The notes beneath the pieces are model-generated. The model was not told the DNA's origin. It ran no database searches and saw only the letters and a list, made by a program, of their open reading frames with translations. Shown one piece after another: positions 8,540-16,240 of a stretch of 29,543 bases of DNA; within the stretch, counting starts at the first letter, position 1, and every line of letters begins with the position of its first letter. The stretch comes from JAAEQG01 sp023133475 (lineage in GTDB: Bacteria; Planctomycetota; Phycisphaerae; UBA1845): the NCBI GenBank assembly GCA_030631415.1, contig DAOVLE010000038.1, positions 1 through 29,543 of the forward strand. Direction: 5' to 3'. The position numbers and the translations under genes are program-made.

Positions 8540-8744
8540 GCGGCAGAGCAAATCGTCGCACTGCTCTGCCGCTGTGTGGGAAGTGTTCGTCGATGCTTGG
8601 GTCGCCCCATCAATCAGTACCGCAACCGTAAGGGAGCGGCCATGGGTGCCCCACCCCGTTTCGTCGGCCCTCTGGACCGGCAAAACGGAATGGGCCACCC
8701 GACCTGCCGGGAGGGAGATTCTTCGTTCAGCCTTCTCACCCGGC
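8540..8744. repeat. Repeat patch: short hairpin, CCGTAAGGGAGCGG half copy, shared 26-mer
   Basis: 8540-8550 and 8562-8572 form an 11-bp stem. 8612-8641 reads AATCAGTACCGC then AACCGTAAGGGAGCGGCC, matching 23270-23299 almost exactly. 8719-8744 is a one-mismatch copy of 1163-1188 from the nested palindrome. Confidence 0.75.
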
Positions 8745-8748
8745 GCCG

Positions 8749-9165
8749 TCAGATAATGTCTTTCCGCTCGGAAGCTTCCCCCTTGGGCGAACCAGTCACG
8801 GCAGAAGCCGCGGCGAATAGGCGTCGCCTTGCATCGAGGACTATAATGAGTAGCCCGACAAAGACGATGACGATGCCCGATAACGCTATCAGGTTCTGCA
8901 TGCGGGAGGACTGAGCCACATGCACGCGTGATTCCGCCTCGAGCGCATCAATGCGTTCGTGCACACTCTCTTGCCGGGACGACAACGTCTGGGGATCCGG
9001 TGAGCTTCTATCATGCAGCCGAACCGCATCATCATGAAGGTCTGCAATCCGTTCGGCAATTACAAGTAAGTCAGTGGCGCGGCGGAGCCCCACATTCGCC
9101 GAAATTAAAAGTAGAGCGACCCCCACGGGAAGCATTACATACGCGAACAATATGAATCGCTGCAC
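8749..9165 (-). CDS. Small two-TM membrane protein with extracytoplasmic helix
   Basis: The 138-residue product starts at a GTG that has an excellent ribosome site (AGGAGG eight bases upstream). Residues 3-24 are a first transmembrane helix. Residues 25-88 form a polar, probably coiled-coil segment (RIADLHDDAVRLHDR, RQESVHERIDALEAESRV). Residues 91-110 are a second transmembrane helix (LIALSGIVIVFVGLLIIVLD), followed by a short cytoplasmic tail. This topology recalls the sensory half of chemoreceptors and histidine kinases without an output domain. It lies 78 bp downstream of the alanine-rich secreted protein in the same direction, and a hairpin between them suggests it may be separately expressed. 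No family recognised. Confidence 0.68.
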   Translation of the reverse strand: MQRFILFAYVMLPVGVALLLISANVGLRRATDLLVIAERIADLHDDAVRLHDRSSPDPQTLSSRQESVHERIDALEAESRVHVAQSSRMQNLIALSGIVIVFVGLLIIVLDARRRLFAAASAVTGSPKGEASERKDII

Positions 9166-9186
9166 AATCCAGCCTCCTGCCGGGAG

Positions 9187-9219
9187 CCCCCAATCCCATC
9201 ATTGCGATAGCGATTGGGG
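9187..9219 (-). terminator. Possible terminator hairpin
   Basis: CCCCCAATC at 9187-9195 and GATTGGGG at 9212-9219 can pair across a 16-nt loop, just after the stop of the alanine-rich protein gene. There is no clear U-run, so the call is weak. Confidence 0.3.
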
Positions 9220-9243
9220 ACCCCCAGCCACGGTGTATAGTGT

Positions 9244-10776
9244 TTACCGTTGCGTTGTCAACAATTCCATCGAGCACGTTTTGGTGGCGGCTCCAGCAGT
9301 TTCCACCACGGCAACCTGCTCATCATCGCAAGCATCGAGGCAAGCATTGAGTGCATCCCGTGCCGCCTGACGCGCCTGGTCGGCAGCCTCATTGGCGGCG
9401 GCGACGGCGTTGTCGTATGCGGTGTTGGCGGCAGCGACAGCAGCGTCGTATGCGGTGTTGGCTGCGGCGACGGCATTGTCGTATGCGGTGTTGGCGGCAG
9501 CGACAGCAGCGGCGTATGCGGCGTTGGCTGCGGCGACGTCCTGTTGGTACTTCGTTTCCGCAGCAGCTATGGCGGCTGCCATGATCGCGTTATTGGTGGC
9601 GATGGCTGCTGCCAGGTTGTCCGCGATAAGGGCTAGCGCGATCGCCAGCGTGGCGGTGGCGGCTATAGCACAGGCAGCGCCCGCTGCCGTCCCAAAGAAG
9701 GGGATCAGCATCGAAACCAGGCAAAGTGCCATAGCGGCGGCGTAGGTCAGCCCCGCCGTCTTTATCTGGGCTGCTGCGGTCGCGGCGGCAGCAGCATTGG
9801 CGATGCGGTTGGCGTTGGTGGCAGCGGTTATGGCAGCGGTGCGGGCGTTTTCTGCTGCGGTGAGTGCGGCATCGAGAGCGTTCTGAGCCGCGGTGAGCGC
9901 GGCGTCGAGGTCGTTCTGAGCCGCGGTGAGCGCGGCATCGAGAGCGTTCTGAGCTGCGGTGATCGCGGCGTCGCGAGCGTTCTGGGCTGCGGTAAGTGCA
10001 GCCTGCAGGGTCTGTGCAATATCGTCCATGGTGTTGTTGTAAGCGTCATGGCAAGCGGCTGCACAATCGTCGGACACCGTAGCACTCATGGCCAAACTCA
10101 CTGGTGTCGGCTTGACTGTGGCGCTGGTTCCCTGGCCATTTACACTACCTGCACTATTTATGTTGCCGACTCTGTAACTGCGCGTCACCCCGAAGGAGCC
10201 GGTTGTATCTTGAGTAGTCACAGTGCCTAACGGCATAATCTGCGGCTGGATGACGACCAGGGAATCATCCCCGTAATCCTGGAAGAGCGGGCCGTCCGGA
10301 TCGGCAAGCTCACAGATGATGATAAAGGAGAGAAGTTCCCCTTCGCCGTCCAGATAGCCGCTGGTCGCCACCCCCTGAATGCCGATCTCTGCCTGGCTGG
10401 TGGTAAGCAGGGCGACTATGCTGCTCATGGAGATTTGCTCCTCGATGGCGGTCTGGAGCTGTTCGGGGCTGAGCCCCGCTTCCTCAAGATCGAGTGGTTC
10501 CGCGGTGACAATCGTGAACGTGAACTCTTGCCCATAGCGATTGACCCCCGCATATTCCCCGGTCCCCTCGACACGTTCTGCAAGGGGATAGGCCCAATCC
10601 TCCCCGGTCCACGGTGTGCCGAAGAGAGTGTCGAAAATCGATGCCTGTAGTGCCAGGTAGTCGTCCTCGTCACTGCGCGACGGCGAGCCCTGTGCGTACA
10701 ACGCCGGTGCAAGACATATGTTCAGGGTAAGAATACACGCCAATCCAACCATAAATGGATTTCGAGAGATACGCAT
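9244..10776 (-). CDS. Secreted alanine-rich protein built of 11-residue repeats around a hydrophobic hairpin
   Basis: The frame opens with GTG-ATG; the ATG at 10776 lies eight bases after GGAGG and is the likelier start. Residue numbers here count from the GTG (511 in total). Residues 1-29 are a signal peptide ending LYAQ. Residues 35-235 form a globular region of unknown fold. Residues 258-325 are six 11-residue units of the type DAALTAAQNAL. Residues 345-395 are strongly hydrophobic, enough for a membrane hairpin. Residues 415-484 are six more 11-residue units of the type AYDNAVAAANT. CxxxC motifs bracket the helical part: Cys239/Cys243 before it and Cys480/Cys484 after it. This suggests a long antiparallel helical hairpin clamped by disulfides at its base, which is inference. 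The matching 33-bp DNA repeats lie at 9805-10008 and 9328-9537. No family recognised. Confidence 0.75.
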   Translation of the reverse strand: MRISRNPFMVGLACILTLNICLAPALYAQGSPSRSDEDDYLALQASIFDTLFGTPWTGEDWAYPLAERVEGTGEYAGVNRYGQEFTFTIVTAEPLDLEEAGLSPEQLQTAIEEQISMSSIVALLTTSQAEIGIQGVATSGYLDGEGELLSFIIICELADPDGPLFQDYGDDSLVVIQPQIMPLGTVTTQDTTGSFGVTRSYRVGNINSAGSVNGQGTSATVKPTPVSLAMSATVSDDCAAACHDAYNNTMDDIAQTLQAALTAAQNARDAAITAAQNALDAALTAAQNDLDAALTAAQNALDAALTAAENARTAAITAATNANRIANAAAAATAAAQIKTAGLTYAAAMALCLVSMLIPFFGTAAGAACAIAATATLAIALALIADNLAAAIATNNAIMAAAIAAAETKYQQDVAAANAAYAAAVAAANTAYDNAVAAANTAYDAAVAAANTAYDNAVAAANEAADQARQAARDALNACLDACDDEQVAVVETAGAATKTCSMELLTTQR

Positions 10777-10779
10777 CAC

Positions 10780-11216
10780 TTAAACCTCCGTTAAGTAAGC
10801 CATTAGATCAGTCAGTTAATACAACACGTAACCATTGGGTCAATCCTTGGTTCAATGCCCTTGTCCCGCCCCGGTGTCCGGGCTTTCCCCTCCTGGCGGG
10901 GAGCGTGCAGAGTCAACGCGGTCAATTCCGGTTGTGCGTGTTACTTTGGGAATCCGTTTTTTCGACATGCTTCATTTTTCCTCCACTGAGTCAGTTCATC
11001 TTGATATAGGCTGTAGCCCCCTGGGCCCTTACACACTATTTTGCCTCTATCGTTCATTAAGTTGTGTTCCCCAGGGCTAACGCTACAGCTTGGGCGCCCT
11101 ACCCTCAGAGAGGGTGGCGGGTGGCATGGTCCACGCTTGCGTGGCCATGAGAAGTGCGACAACTTTTCATCCAGTGATGATGTCTTCTGACCACACCGGA
11201 GCACGGCGGGGCGGCG
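10780..11216. other. Non-coding region with degenerate palindromes
   Basis: No credible gene. An inverted pair related to CTGTAGCCCCCTGGG (about 11010-11025) and CCCCAGGGCTAACGCTACAG (about 11070-11090) is present. A TACCCTCAGAGAGGGT hairpin lies near 11100-11115, related to the 7152-7182 stem, and GTCCACGCTTGCGTGGCC lies near 11130-11148. Confidence 0.55.
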
Positions 11217-11426
11217 TTAGCGTCAGAGAAAGCCAGGTTTGACAACGTGAAAGTAGGCTACGACAACAACTCCGACGACGCCCTGGGCCGACGGATCAAA
11301 AAGGTGGTAACCAACAGTGGCGACCACGACGGAACGGTGGTATACTATTACAAAGGACACCAGATTATCGAGACGGGTGACGGATCGATCCCTCCGGGTT
11401 CAGGTTGCTCGATTCCCCCACGTTGA
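11217..11426 (+). pseudogene. Decayed RHS/YD-repeat gene fragment
   Basis: An open stretch without a credible start, ending in TGA, reads FDNVKVGYDNNSD, then ALGRRIKKVVTNSGDHDGTV, then YYYKGHQIIETGDGS. The last two match the typical YD-repeat phrase of RHS proteins, where GLGRRI is followed some 20 residues later by a tyrosine-rich strand. The first phrase is normally found farther upstream, so an internal deletion has probably joined two parts. After GDGS the frame runs into a proline-rich, unrelated tail. RHS genes are large cell-surface or toxin-delivery proteins; this is a remnant of about 60 codons. Family identification is by eye only. Confidence 0.6.
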
Positions 11427-11662
11427 CGTTGGTGAAGAGGAGCGAGTGGTGGTAGGAACGTGTGGAACCACTCATCTGGCCCGGATTCGCTGAGAGCGGG
11501 CGGGGGTAGCGTTGAGACGAATTCGTTGGCATGGCTGGCTGGATGTATTGCCGCTTCTTCTAGTTACCATGGGAGTTCCAGTTCATGTATGCATTCAAGC
11601 CTTGGGCGTCGGGTTTGGGATGGAGGCGCTGGCGCCCCCAATGGCGCCTTGAGAGCACGCCG

Positions 11663-12685
11663 ATGGGAAACCTACAAGCGAGGGCGCAAGGTCGCAGGAT
11701 TGTGTTGCCCGGGATGATCGCTGTTATGGTGCTTGTGCCGTTGAGCACGCGCTCCGCCGCTCCCTGCACACCTCTACCTCCAGCTTTCCCGAGTGACCTG
11801 GGGCGGCAGATCCGCCTGTCAAAGGCCAGTAAACGCAGCATCTGGTTGCCGGTGGTTGAAGAGCTAGGGAAGATGGCTGACAAGGATGAGATACTGCGCC
11901 AGGAGGTTTGGGTACAAGCAAGGGTTAATACTCTGGGCATGAAATTCGCGCTGATAAACCCGGGGACGTTTACTATGGGCCCGGACAAGCACAGGATCGC
12001 TAACGTTCAAAAAGCCCACCAAGTGGAGATTTCCCAAGGCTATTTCATCTCGGTAACAGAAATCACCAATACTCAGTTTCGGCGACTTTTCCCAGAGTAC
12101 ACGGTGGACGCCGAGTATTCGCCAGATCGAGATTCACCGGCAGTTAGCGTCTCATGGGATGACGCTCACGCATTCTGCAAGTTGTTGTCTGAAAAGGAAG
12201 GCGCCGTTTATCGATTGCCCACGGAAGCGGAGTGGGAATACGCATGTCGCGCTGGAAGCACCACTCACTGGTCGTTGGGTCTTTTTCGTCTTGGGTTGGA
12301 TGAATACGGCTGGTGCGAGGACTCGACAGGAAGAGCCTCCCGCGTAGCGGCGCTGAAGCCAAACGAGTGGGGAATCTACGATATGCGGGGTAATGTGCTG
12401 GAATGGGTATCCGACTGGTATTCGGACACATACTATGCGCAATGTGCTTCAAAGGGCGTCGTTCACGACCCTATAGGTCCTGCGCAAGGTTGGTCCCATG
12501 TGCTGCGGAGTGGTGCCTGGCTTGCGGATAATCCCATGGCATGCACTTGCACCACACGCTTTCCTTTGCCGATTTTTGACCGGGTCCCGTTTTCTGGCAA
12601 AGGGGCTGGGTTCCGGCAGGTAGTGGGTTTCAGGGTGGTCCGAGAGTTGCCTGGAGATGATGAATCACCCGGCACCGGGGAGTGA
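11663..12685 (+). CDS. Secreted FGE-sulfatase (SUMF1-type) domain protein
   Basis: From the ATG at 11663 the product is 340 residues and begins with a signal-like segment (IVLPGMIAVMVLVPLSTRSAA). An upstream ATG at 11585 is in frame but adds a basic, low-complexity leader. The FGE-sulfatase/SUMF1 domain covers the C-terminal two thirds. Its hallmarks are NPGTFTMGP, HQVEISQGYFISVTEITNTQ, PAVSVSWDDAHAFCKLLSEK, YRLPTEAEWEYACRAGSTTH, NEWGIYDMRGNVLEWVSDWY, HVLRSGAWLADNP and GFRVVRE. True formylglycine-generating enzymes have a catalytic Cys pair near the C-terminus. Here a CTCTTR stretch lies in that region, but the classical CxxYCxRYR context is missing, so enzyme activity is doubtful. Many bacterial proteins with this fold bind ligands instead. 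No sulfatase gene lies nearby. A GTGA overlap links it to the next small ORF. Confidence 0.8.
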   Translation: MGNLQARAQGRRIVLPGMIAVMVLVPLSTRSAAPCTPLPPAFPSDLGRQIRLSKASKRSIWLPVVEELGKMADKDEILRQEVWVQARVNTLGMKFALINPGTFTMGPDKHRIANVQKAHQVEISQGYFISVTEITNTQFRRLFPEYTVDAEYSPDRDSPAVSVSWDDAHAFCKLLSEKEGAVYRLPTEAEWEYACRAGSTTHWSLGLFRLGLDEYGWCEDSTGRASRVAALKPNEWGIYDMRGNVLEWVSDWYSDTYYAQCASKGVVHDPIGPAQGWSHVLRSGAWLADNPMACTCTTRFPLPIFDRVPFSGKGAGFRQVVGFRVVRELPGDDESPGTGE

Positions 12686-12867
12686 CAGGTTTGCGTCGAT
12701 TCCTCCAGCAGGAAATCCGTGAGCGTGCCGTAGCTCTCGTTCCACTCTGTCCTCGGTGCGGGTACAATCTCACAGCTAACACATCTGGCGTTTGCCCGGA
12801 GTGTGAACGTCCGACAAATGAGTCGGGTAAGTCACATCAGAAAAGATCAGAAAAGGTGTCAGAATGA
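12682..12867 (+). CDS. Tiny zinc-ribbon ORF (possible remnant)
   Basis: A 61-codon frame starts at GTG within the GTGA that ends the FGE-like gene, so it could be translationally coupled. Residues 23-41 contain a four-cysteine ribbon, CPRCGYNLTANTSGVCPEC, of the same type as the proteins at 7239-8441 and 13840-14280. No membrane segment follows. The last residues are encoded by the GACACC-type repeat at 12849-12871, so the natural end may have been lost. It may be a real small protein or the N-terminal piece of a broken zinc-ribbon membrane protein. Confidence 0.4.
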   Translation: MTGLRRFLQQEIRERAVALVPLCPRCGYNLTANTSGVCPECERPTNESGKSHQKRSEKVSE

Positions 12868-12925
12868 TTTTCTTGACCGCGGACGCCCCCCAAAGAACAC
12901 GCAAAATCATCCTGACATCTTTTCT
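12849..12925. repeat. Inverted pair of the GACACCTTTT repeat
   Basis: 12849-12871 and 12903-12925 are 23-nt inverted copies with two mismatches, containing AAAAGGTGTCA and its complement, separated by 31 nt. Units of this kind resemble REP elements associated with RAYT transposases; no RAYT gene is in the window. Confidence 0.75.
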
Positions 12926-13065
12926 GGCTTGTGGATATGGTGAGAACGACAGTCGTCCGTCGAGCAAGGCTCCTAAGATCAAAATGGAAGTAGGCTATTA
13001 TGATGTACCGCCAATCGCCAATACTGGAAACGGGCTTGTGCAAAGGGGAAGGTGCACGCAACGCA

Positions 13066-13797
13066 ATGTGGAGCACACTGCTAGTCCGACGAGTATTGCT
13101 TAAGTCCCTGTTTGCCTGTGCGGTGAGACGCCTGCTTTTCGAGCCTCGGTCAGCAGTTCTTGGATTGTTGGTGATCTGTCTCAGCACTGTATGCGCAACC
13201 ATGTCGGGCTGCGAGAATGTCGATACGCAGAATCCCCCACAGTTGCTGCATACAAGCGCGGAGAGAGTCGTTGAATTGATGTACGCCCGCCTCCACGGCA
13301 TTCCTGAGACAAGGACCTCTGACAGGCTCTATGAGGTTTTGGAACCGGGTATATCTATTTACTATCTTTCCGACCCAGAGACGGAGCACCCACGGCACGC
13401 GAAGGGAGAATATCGAGTTAATCTCTTCCAATCGCGCTGGCATATCACAGTTTACCCTGCGAAGCGTACAACCGTGGATGGCGTGATGTACGAAATCTGG
13501 ATGATACACTGCGCCGGTCAGGGGCCGTGGTACGAACGTCTGCGAGAACACCGCTATTATGTAGGGACCACCACTGACCAGAAGTGGGGGCGTCGAACGA
13601 TTGTCTATCGCTCAGGAATCGTGTTCGAACGATACGACACTCTCTGCTCACTGGACTCGTTGACCTTATCCACAGGAGAACGCATCAGTCTCGTTCCGTC
13701 GGAGCTTGTATGGCCAACGAAGGAGACGCAGTCGCGCACCGAGCCGTCCGAGGTTGGCTCGCCGACGTCCTCTTCTGGAAGTGAGGAACGCGAATGA
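13066..13797 (+). CDS. Probable lipoprotein of unknown function
   Basis: Starting from the ATG at 13066 the product is 243 residues. The frame opens earlier at 13000, but GGGGAAGG stands upstream of 13066 and the extra residues are not signal-like. A basic stretch (RRVLLKSLFACAVRRLLFEPR) precedes a hydrophobic core (AVLGLLVICLSTVCATMSGC) whose final MSGC is an acceptable lipobox. The mature domain contains ISIYYLSDPETEHPRHAKGEY, RWHITVYPAKRTTVDGVMYE and IWMIHCAGQGPWYERLREHR, and ends in a Ser/Glu-rich tail. I recognise no family. The signal sequence lies unusually far from the start, so the true initiation site may differ. It sits between the two zinc-ribbon frames, 42 bp before the next gene. 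Confidence 0.6.
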   Translation: MWSTLLVRRVLLKSLFACAVRRLLFEPRSAVLGLLVICLSTVCATMSGCENVDTQNPPQLLHTSAERVVELMYARLHGIPETRTSDRLYEVLEPGISIYYLSDPETEHPRHAKGEYRVNLFQSRWHITVYPAKRTTVDGVMYEIWMIHCAGQGPWYERLREHRYYVGTTTDQKWGRRTIVYRSGIVFERYDTLCSLDSLTLSTGERISLVPSELVWPTKETQSRTEPSEVGSPTSSSGSEERE

Positions 13798-13839
13798 TTC
13801 GTCACTGACGACAGAACCTACAAATGCGGATGGAAAAGG

Positions 13840-14280
13840 ATGGAAAAGGTGTCAGGATGCAATGTTGCTTGTCTCAACTGTGGCTACAACTTGCGAGGCC
13901 TAGCTTCGGAAGGAAGATGCCCCGAGTGTGGCGAGAAGATCGCTCCTTCGTTAGTTGCAGTACAACCACGTCCTCTGCTGACAAATGCTAGCCTGACGTT
14001 AGCAATTATGGGAGTGGTGGTGGCCTTCGGGCCTCTCATCTTCCTCTCACCACCACGCCCGGACCTGCTTGAGTTTGGTGGTTCAGCCCTTGGCTGGTTA
14101 CTCGAGTTTCTAGCCACGCTTTGCGGGATTACTGCATACAAACGGACATCGCGTGCCACTCCCTCACTCCGAATACGCACAGGAATCGCTTTGTTCATTG
14201 CAATCCCGCTTGCTGTCATTCTTGGACTGTTGAACTTTCTGTGGCTAACAGTCTGGTTAGGATGCCTGCCCTGGATTTGA
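13840..14280 (+). CDS. Membrane protein with N-terminal CGYNLRGL zinc ribbon
   Basis: The 146-residue product begins with a four-cysteine ribbon: C11-x2-C14 in CLNCGYNLRGL and C27-x2-C30 in CPECGE. A short linker is followed by three or four hydrophobic helices (ASLTLAIMGVVVAFGPLIFL, ALGWLLEFLATLCGITAY, GIALFIAIPLAVILGLLNFLW). This is the mirror image of the arrangement at 7239-8441, where the ribbon is at the C-terminus. The start codon and first six codons lie inside an AAAAGGTGTCAGGATGC repeat unit, so either the repeat was recruited as the gene start or the real start has been displaced. The cysteine ribbon itself begins after the repeat. Function unknown; inner membrane location likely. 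Confidence 0.68.
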   Translation: MEKVSGCNVACLNCGYNLRGLASEGRCPECGEKIAPSLVAVQPRPLLTNASLTLAIMGVVVAFGPLIFLSPPRPDLLEFGGSALGWLLEFLATLCGITAYKRTSRATPSLRIRTGIALFIAIPLAVILGLLNFLWLTVWLGCLPWI

Positions 14281-14755
14281 ATCCGGGAGGCAAATAGGGG
14301 ACAGTCACCTATTTCAGCGGTGGGTGGGCCTGGGCTACGGTGCCTACAGAGCTTCCAACGCCCAGCACGGGCAAGGACCGCCAAGTAACGCCATCGCATG
14401 ATGAATGTTTTCCGGGGGCGACCCTTGCCCGTGCCACCCATTGCAGACAGCTTGTCATCGTCTTCCCAAAAGCGAAATTGGCCCTAGCCCCCATAGGGGG
14501 CGATGGAACGATATGTCATTGTGGTGTCATTGTGATCCGTGCCGTGTTGCATGATTTCCATCGCCCCCTTCGGAGGCTCGGATTGCACGAGATCGCTTAC
14601 CCAGGGTTCCGCTTCGCTTCACCCCAGGCTTATTCCGCCGCCCCCGCTGGGGGCTCTCGGAAGAGGACGCCGATGAGGGCATAGGTGCACCACGGGTTTA
14701 TTGAATGTATACTGGTCCACGGCAGTCGTGAATGCAGTAAATATGGTGGATAAAC
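14281..14755. repeat. Repeat-filled intergenic region before rtcA
   Basis: 14292-14314 contains the near-palindrome AAATAGGGGACAGTCACCTATTT, split here as AAATAGGGGACAG plus TCACCTATTT. A CGGGCAAGG...CCTTGCCCGTGCCACCC pair lies at about 14367-14440, related to 7113-7143. AGGGGGCGATGGAA near 14497 is inverted near 14557. CCCAGGGTTCCGCTTCGC lies near 14600. No gene is seen. Confidence 0.6.
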
Positions 14756-15787
14756 ATGATTACCATCGACGGATCACAAGGTGAAGGCGGCGGGCAGGTT
14801 CTTCGGTCTTCGTTGGCATTGTCCCTCGTGACGGGGCAGCCGTTCACTATCACCAACATCCGTGCCGGCCGGAAGAAGCCCGGGCTGATGCGGCAACATC
14901 TGACGGCTGTCAACGCGGCGACGGAGGTCGGGCAGGCGAAGGTGACCGGCGCCTCGCTGCACAGCGCCAGACTGACGTTCGAGCCTGGAGAACCGCGCCC
15001 CGGCGAATATCATTTCGCCGTCGGGACGGCGGGCAGTGCCACGCTCGTGCTGCAAACAGTGTTGCCGGCGCTGTTGTGCGCTTCGGGGCCGTCCGCGCTG
15101 CGTCTCGAGGGCGGCACACACAACCCGTGGGCGCCACCGTTCGACTTCCTGTCAAGAGCGTTCCTGCCATTGGTCAACCGCATGGGGCCGACGGTCAACG
15201 CGACGCTCGTGCGCCCCGGCTTCTACCCGGCTGGCGGCGGTGAGTTTCACGTGACGATCACGCCGGCGGCCAACCTGGCCCCGATCGAGTTGCTCGAGCG
15301 CGGCGAGACGAAGCGAGTGACGGCGACGGCGACGGTGGCGCACCTGCCACGCAACATCGCTGAGCGCGAGTTGCGAGTCATCGCCGGCAAGCTGGGGCTC
15401 ACCGACGCCGACCTCGTCGTCGAAGAGGTAGCAGGCTCCCGTGGGCCGGGGAACGTTGTTACGATCGAAATCGAGTGCGAGCACCTGACCGAAGTGTTCA
15501 CCGGCTTCGGCAAACGACAGGTCCCAGCCGAGACCGTCGCAGACAAGGCGATCCAGCAGGCCCAACGCTACCTGTCGAAGGGCGTTCCGGTCGGCGAGTA
15601 CCTGACGGACCAGTTACTGATCCCGCTCGCACTGGCCGGCGGAGGCGAGTTCCGCACACTGAGGCTGTCCCACCACGCCCAGACGAACATCGAGGTCATC
15701 AAGGCGTTTCTCGAAGTGGGTTTCGAGATCGACCGGGAATCGCCGCCGGGGTGCGTGGTGCGGGTGAAACCCGCCCTACTGGGCTAG
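14756..15787 (+). CDS. rtcA: RNA 3'-terminal phosphate cyclase
   Basis: The 343-residue product is a full-length RtcA, which uses ATP to convert an RNA 3'-phosphate to a 2',3'-cyclic phosphate through a covalent enzyme-AMP intermediate. Visible marks are ITIDGSQGEGGGQVLRSSLA at the N-terminus, ITNIRAGRKKPGLMRQHLTA, GTAGSATLVLQTVLPALL, RPGFYPAGGGEF, and SHHAQTNIEVI near the C-terminus. In the last one, His307 in HxxTN corresponds to the AMP-accepting histidine of E. coli RtcA. No rtcB ligase or rtcR regulator is adjacent, unlike in enterobacteria. The final residues VKPALL are encoded by a half copy of the TAGGGCGGGTT repeat (15760-15780), so the C-terminus was formed by repeat insertion. Third positions look richer in G and C than in the neighbours (not counted), which could mean transfer or high expression. 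Confidence 0.94.
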   Translation: MITIDGSQGEGGGQVLRSSLALSLVTGQPFTITNIRAGRKKPGLMRQHLTAVNAATEVGQAKVTGASLHSARLTFEPGEPRPGEYHFAVGTAGSATLVLQTVLPALLCASGPSALRLEGGTHNPWAPPFDFLSRAFLPLVNRMGPTVNATLVRPGFYPAGGGEFHVTITPAANLAPIELLERGETKRVTATATVAHLPRNIAERELRVIAGKLGLTDADLVVEEVAGSRGPGNVVTIEIECEHLTEVFTGFGKRQVPAETVADKAIQQAQRYLSKGVPVGEYLTDQLLIPLALAGGGEFRTLRLSHHAQTNIEVIKAFLEVGFEIDRESPPGCVVRVKPALLG

Positions 15788-15794
15788 TATCGTT

Positions 15795-15944
15795 GTGACG
15801 GGATTTGCCATTCTCTCGGCAGCGATTGCATCCCGACTGTTCTGGTTACGCCGTCAGGGGGCTAGTATAGACAACACTCCCAGGTGTCATGAGTGTGGAT
15901 ACAACCCTGAATCTCAAGGTCGAGGTGGACGGCAGTACGATTAA
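15795..15944 (+). pseudogene. Possible remnant of a zinc-ribbon membrane protein
   Basis: A 49-codon frame from a GTG encodes one hydrophobic stretch (VTGFAILSAAIASRLFWLRR) followed by PRCHECGYNPES, the first half of the CxxCGYN ribbon, and then a stop. The second CPEC pair is absent. It may be a truncated member of the same family as the genes at 7239 and 13840. The evidence is thin. Confidence 0.3.
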
Positions 15945-16187
15945 ACGCTGATTTTCGCAGTTCGTGGAAACCTTTGCCTCCACATGATCTTTCCTTGAAA
16001 CGGCAAAAACCAGTCGCCATTATGATCCGCGGAAATCAGCGAATTCCCCATTTCCCCTGCGTTCCCTTCTTCTTCAGGAACGGTTGGCATCAACCTGCCC
16101 TGGGGGGAAGCGGATTCGATTCATGCGGTGGGGTTTCAACCTCCGATAACCTGCAAAGAGAGCAAGTTGCCGAGACACCACGGCGGC

Positions 16188-16240
16188 GGGGGCAAAGACC
16201 CCCGGCGATCGCCTACGGGTTATCGGAGAGGTGCGACTTC
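16188..16240 (+). promoter_or_regulatory. Possible structured leader upstream of the GT-C-like gene
   Basis: CGGGGGCAAAGACCCCCG forms a strong hairpin at about 16187-16204, and GGTTATCGGAG (about 16218-16228) is the inverse of CTCCGATAACC (about 16142-16152), so the two could pair around it. The ribosome site GAGAGG overlaps the right arm. It matches no riboswitch class I know, so this is only an inferred fold. Confidence 0.25.

Noticed and set aside
8537..8914. Remainder of the 150-codon frame after the asnS-like start
   Set aside because: It translates a hairpin and two repeat elements and bears no similarity to AsnRS.
9392..9745. Alanine-rich ORF on the plus strand
   Set aside because: Antisense of the GCN-rich repeats of the 9244-10776 gene; no ribosome site and no signal peptide.
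14262..14290. tRNA-like TTTGAATCCGGG string
   Set aside because: No acceptor stem, D arm or anticodon arm can be built around it.
15974..16240. N-terminal extension of the GT-C-like protein
   Set aside because: The extra 89 residues are low-quality and include hairpin sequence; the GTG at 16241 has a better ribosome site.
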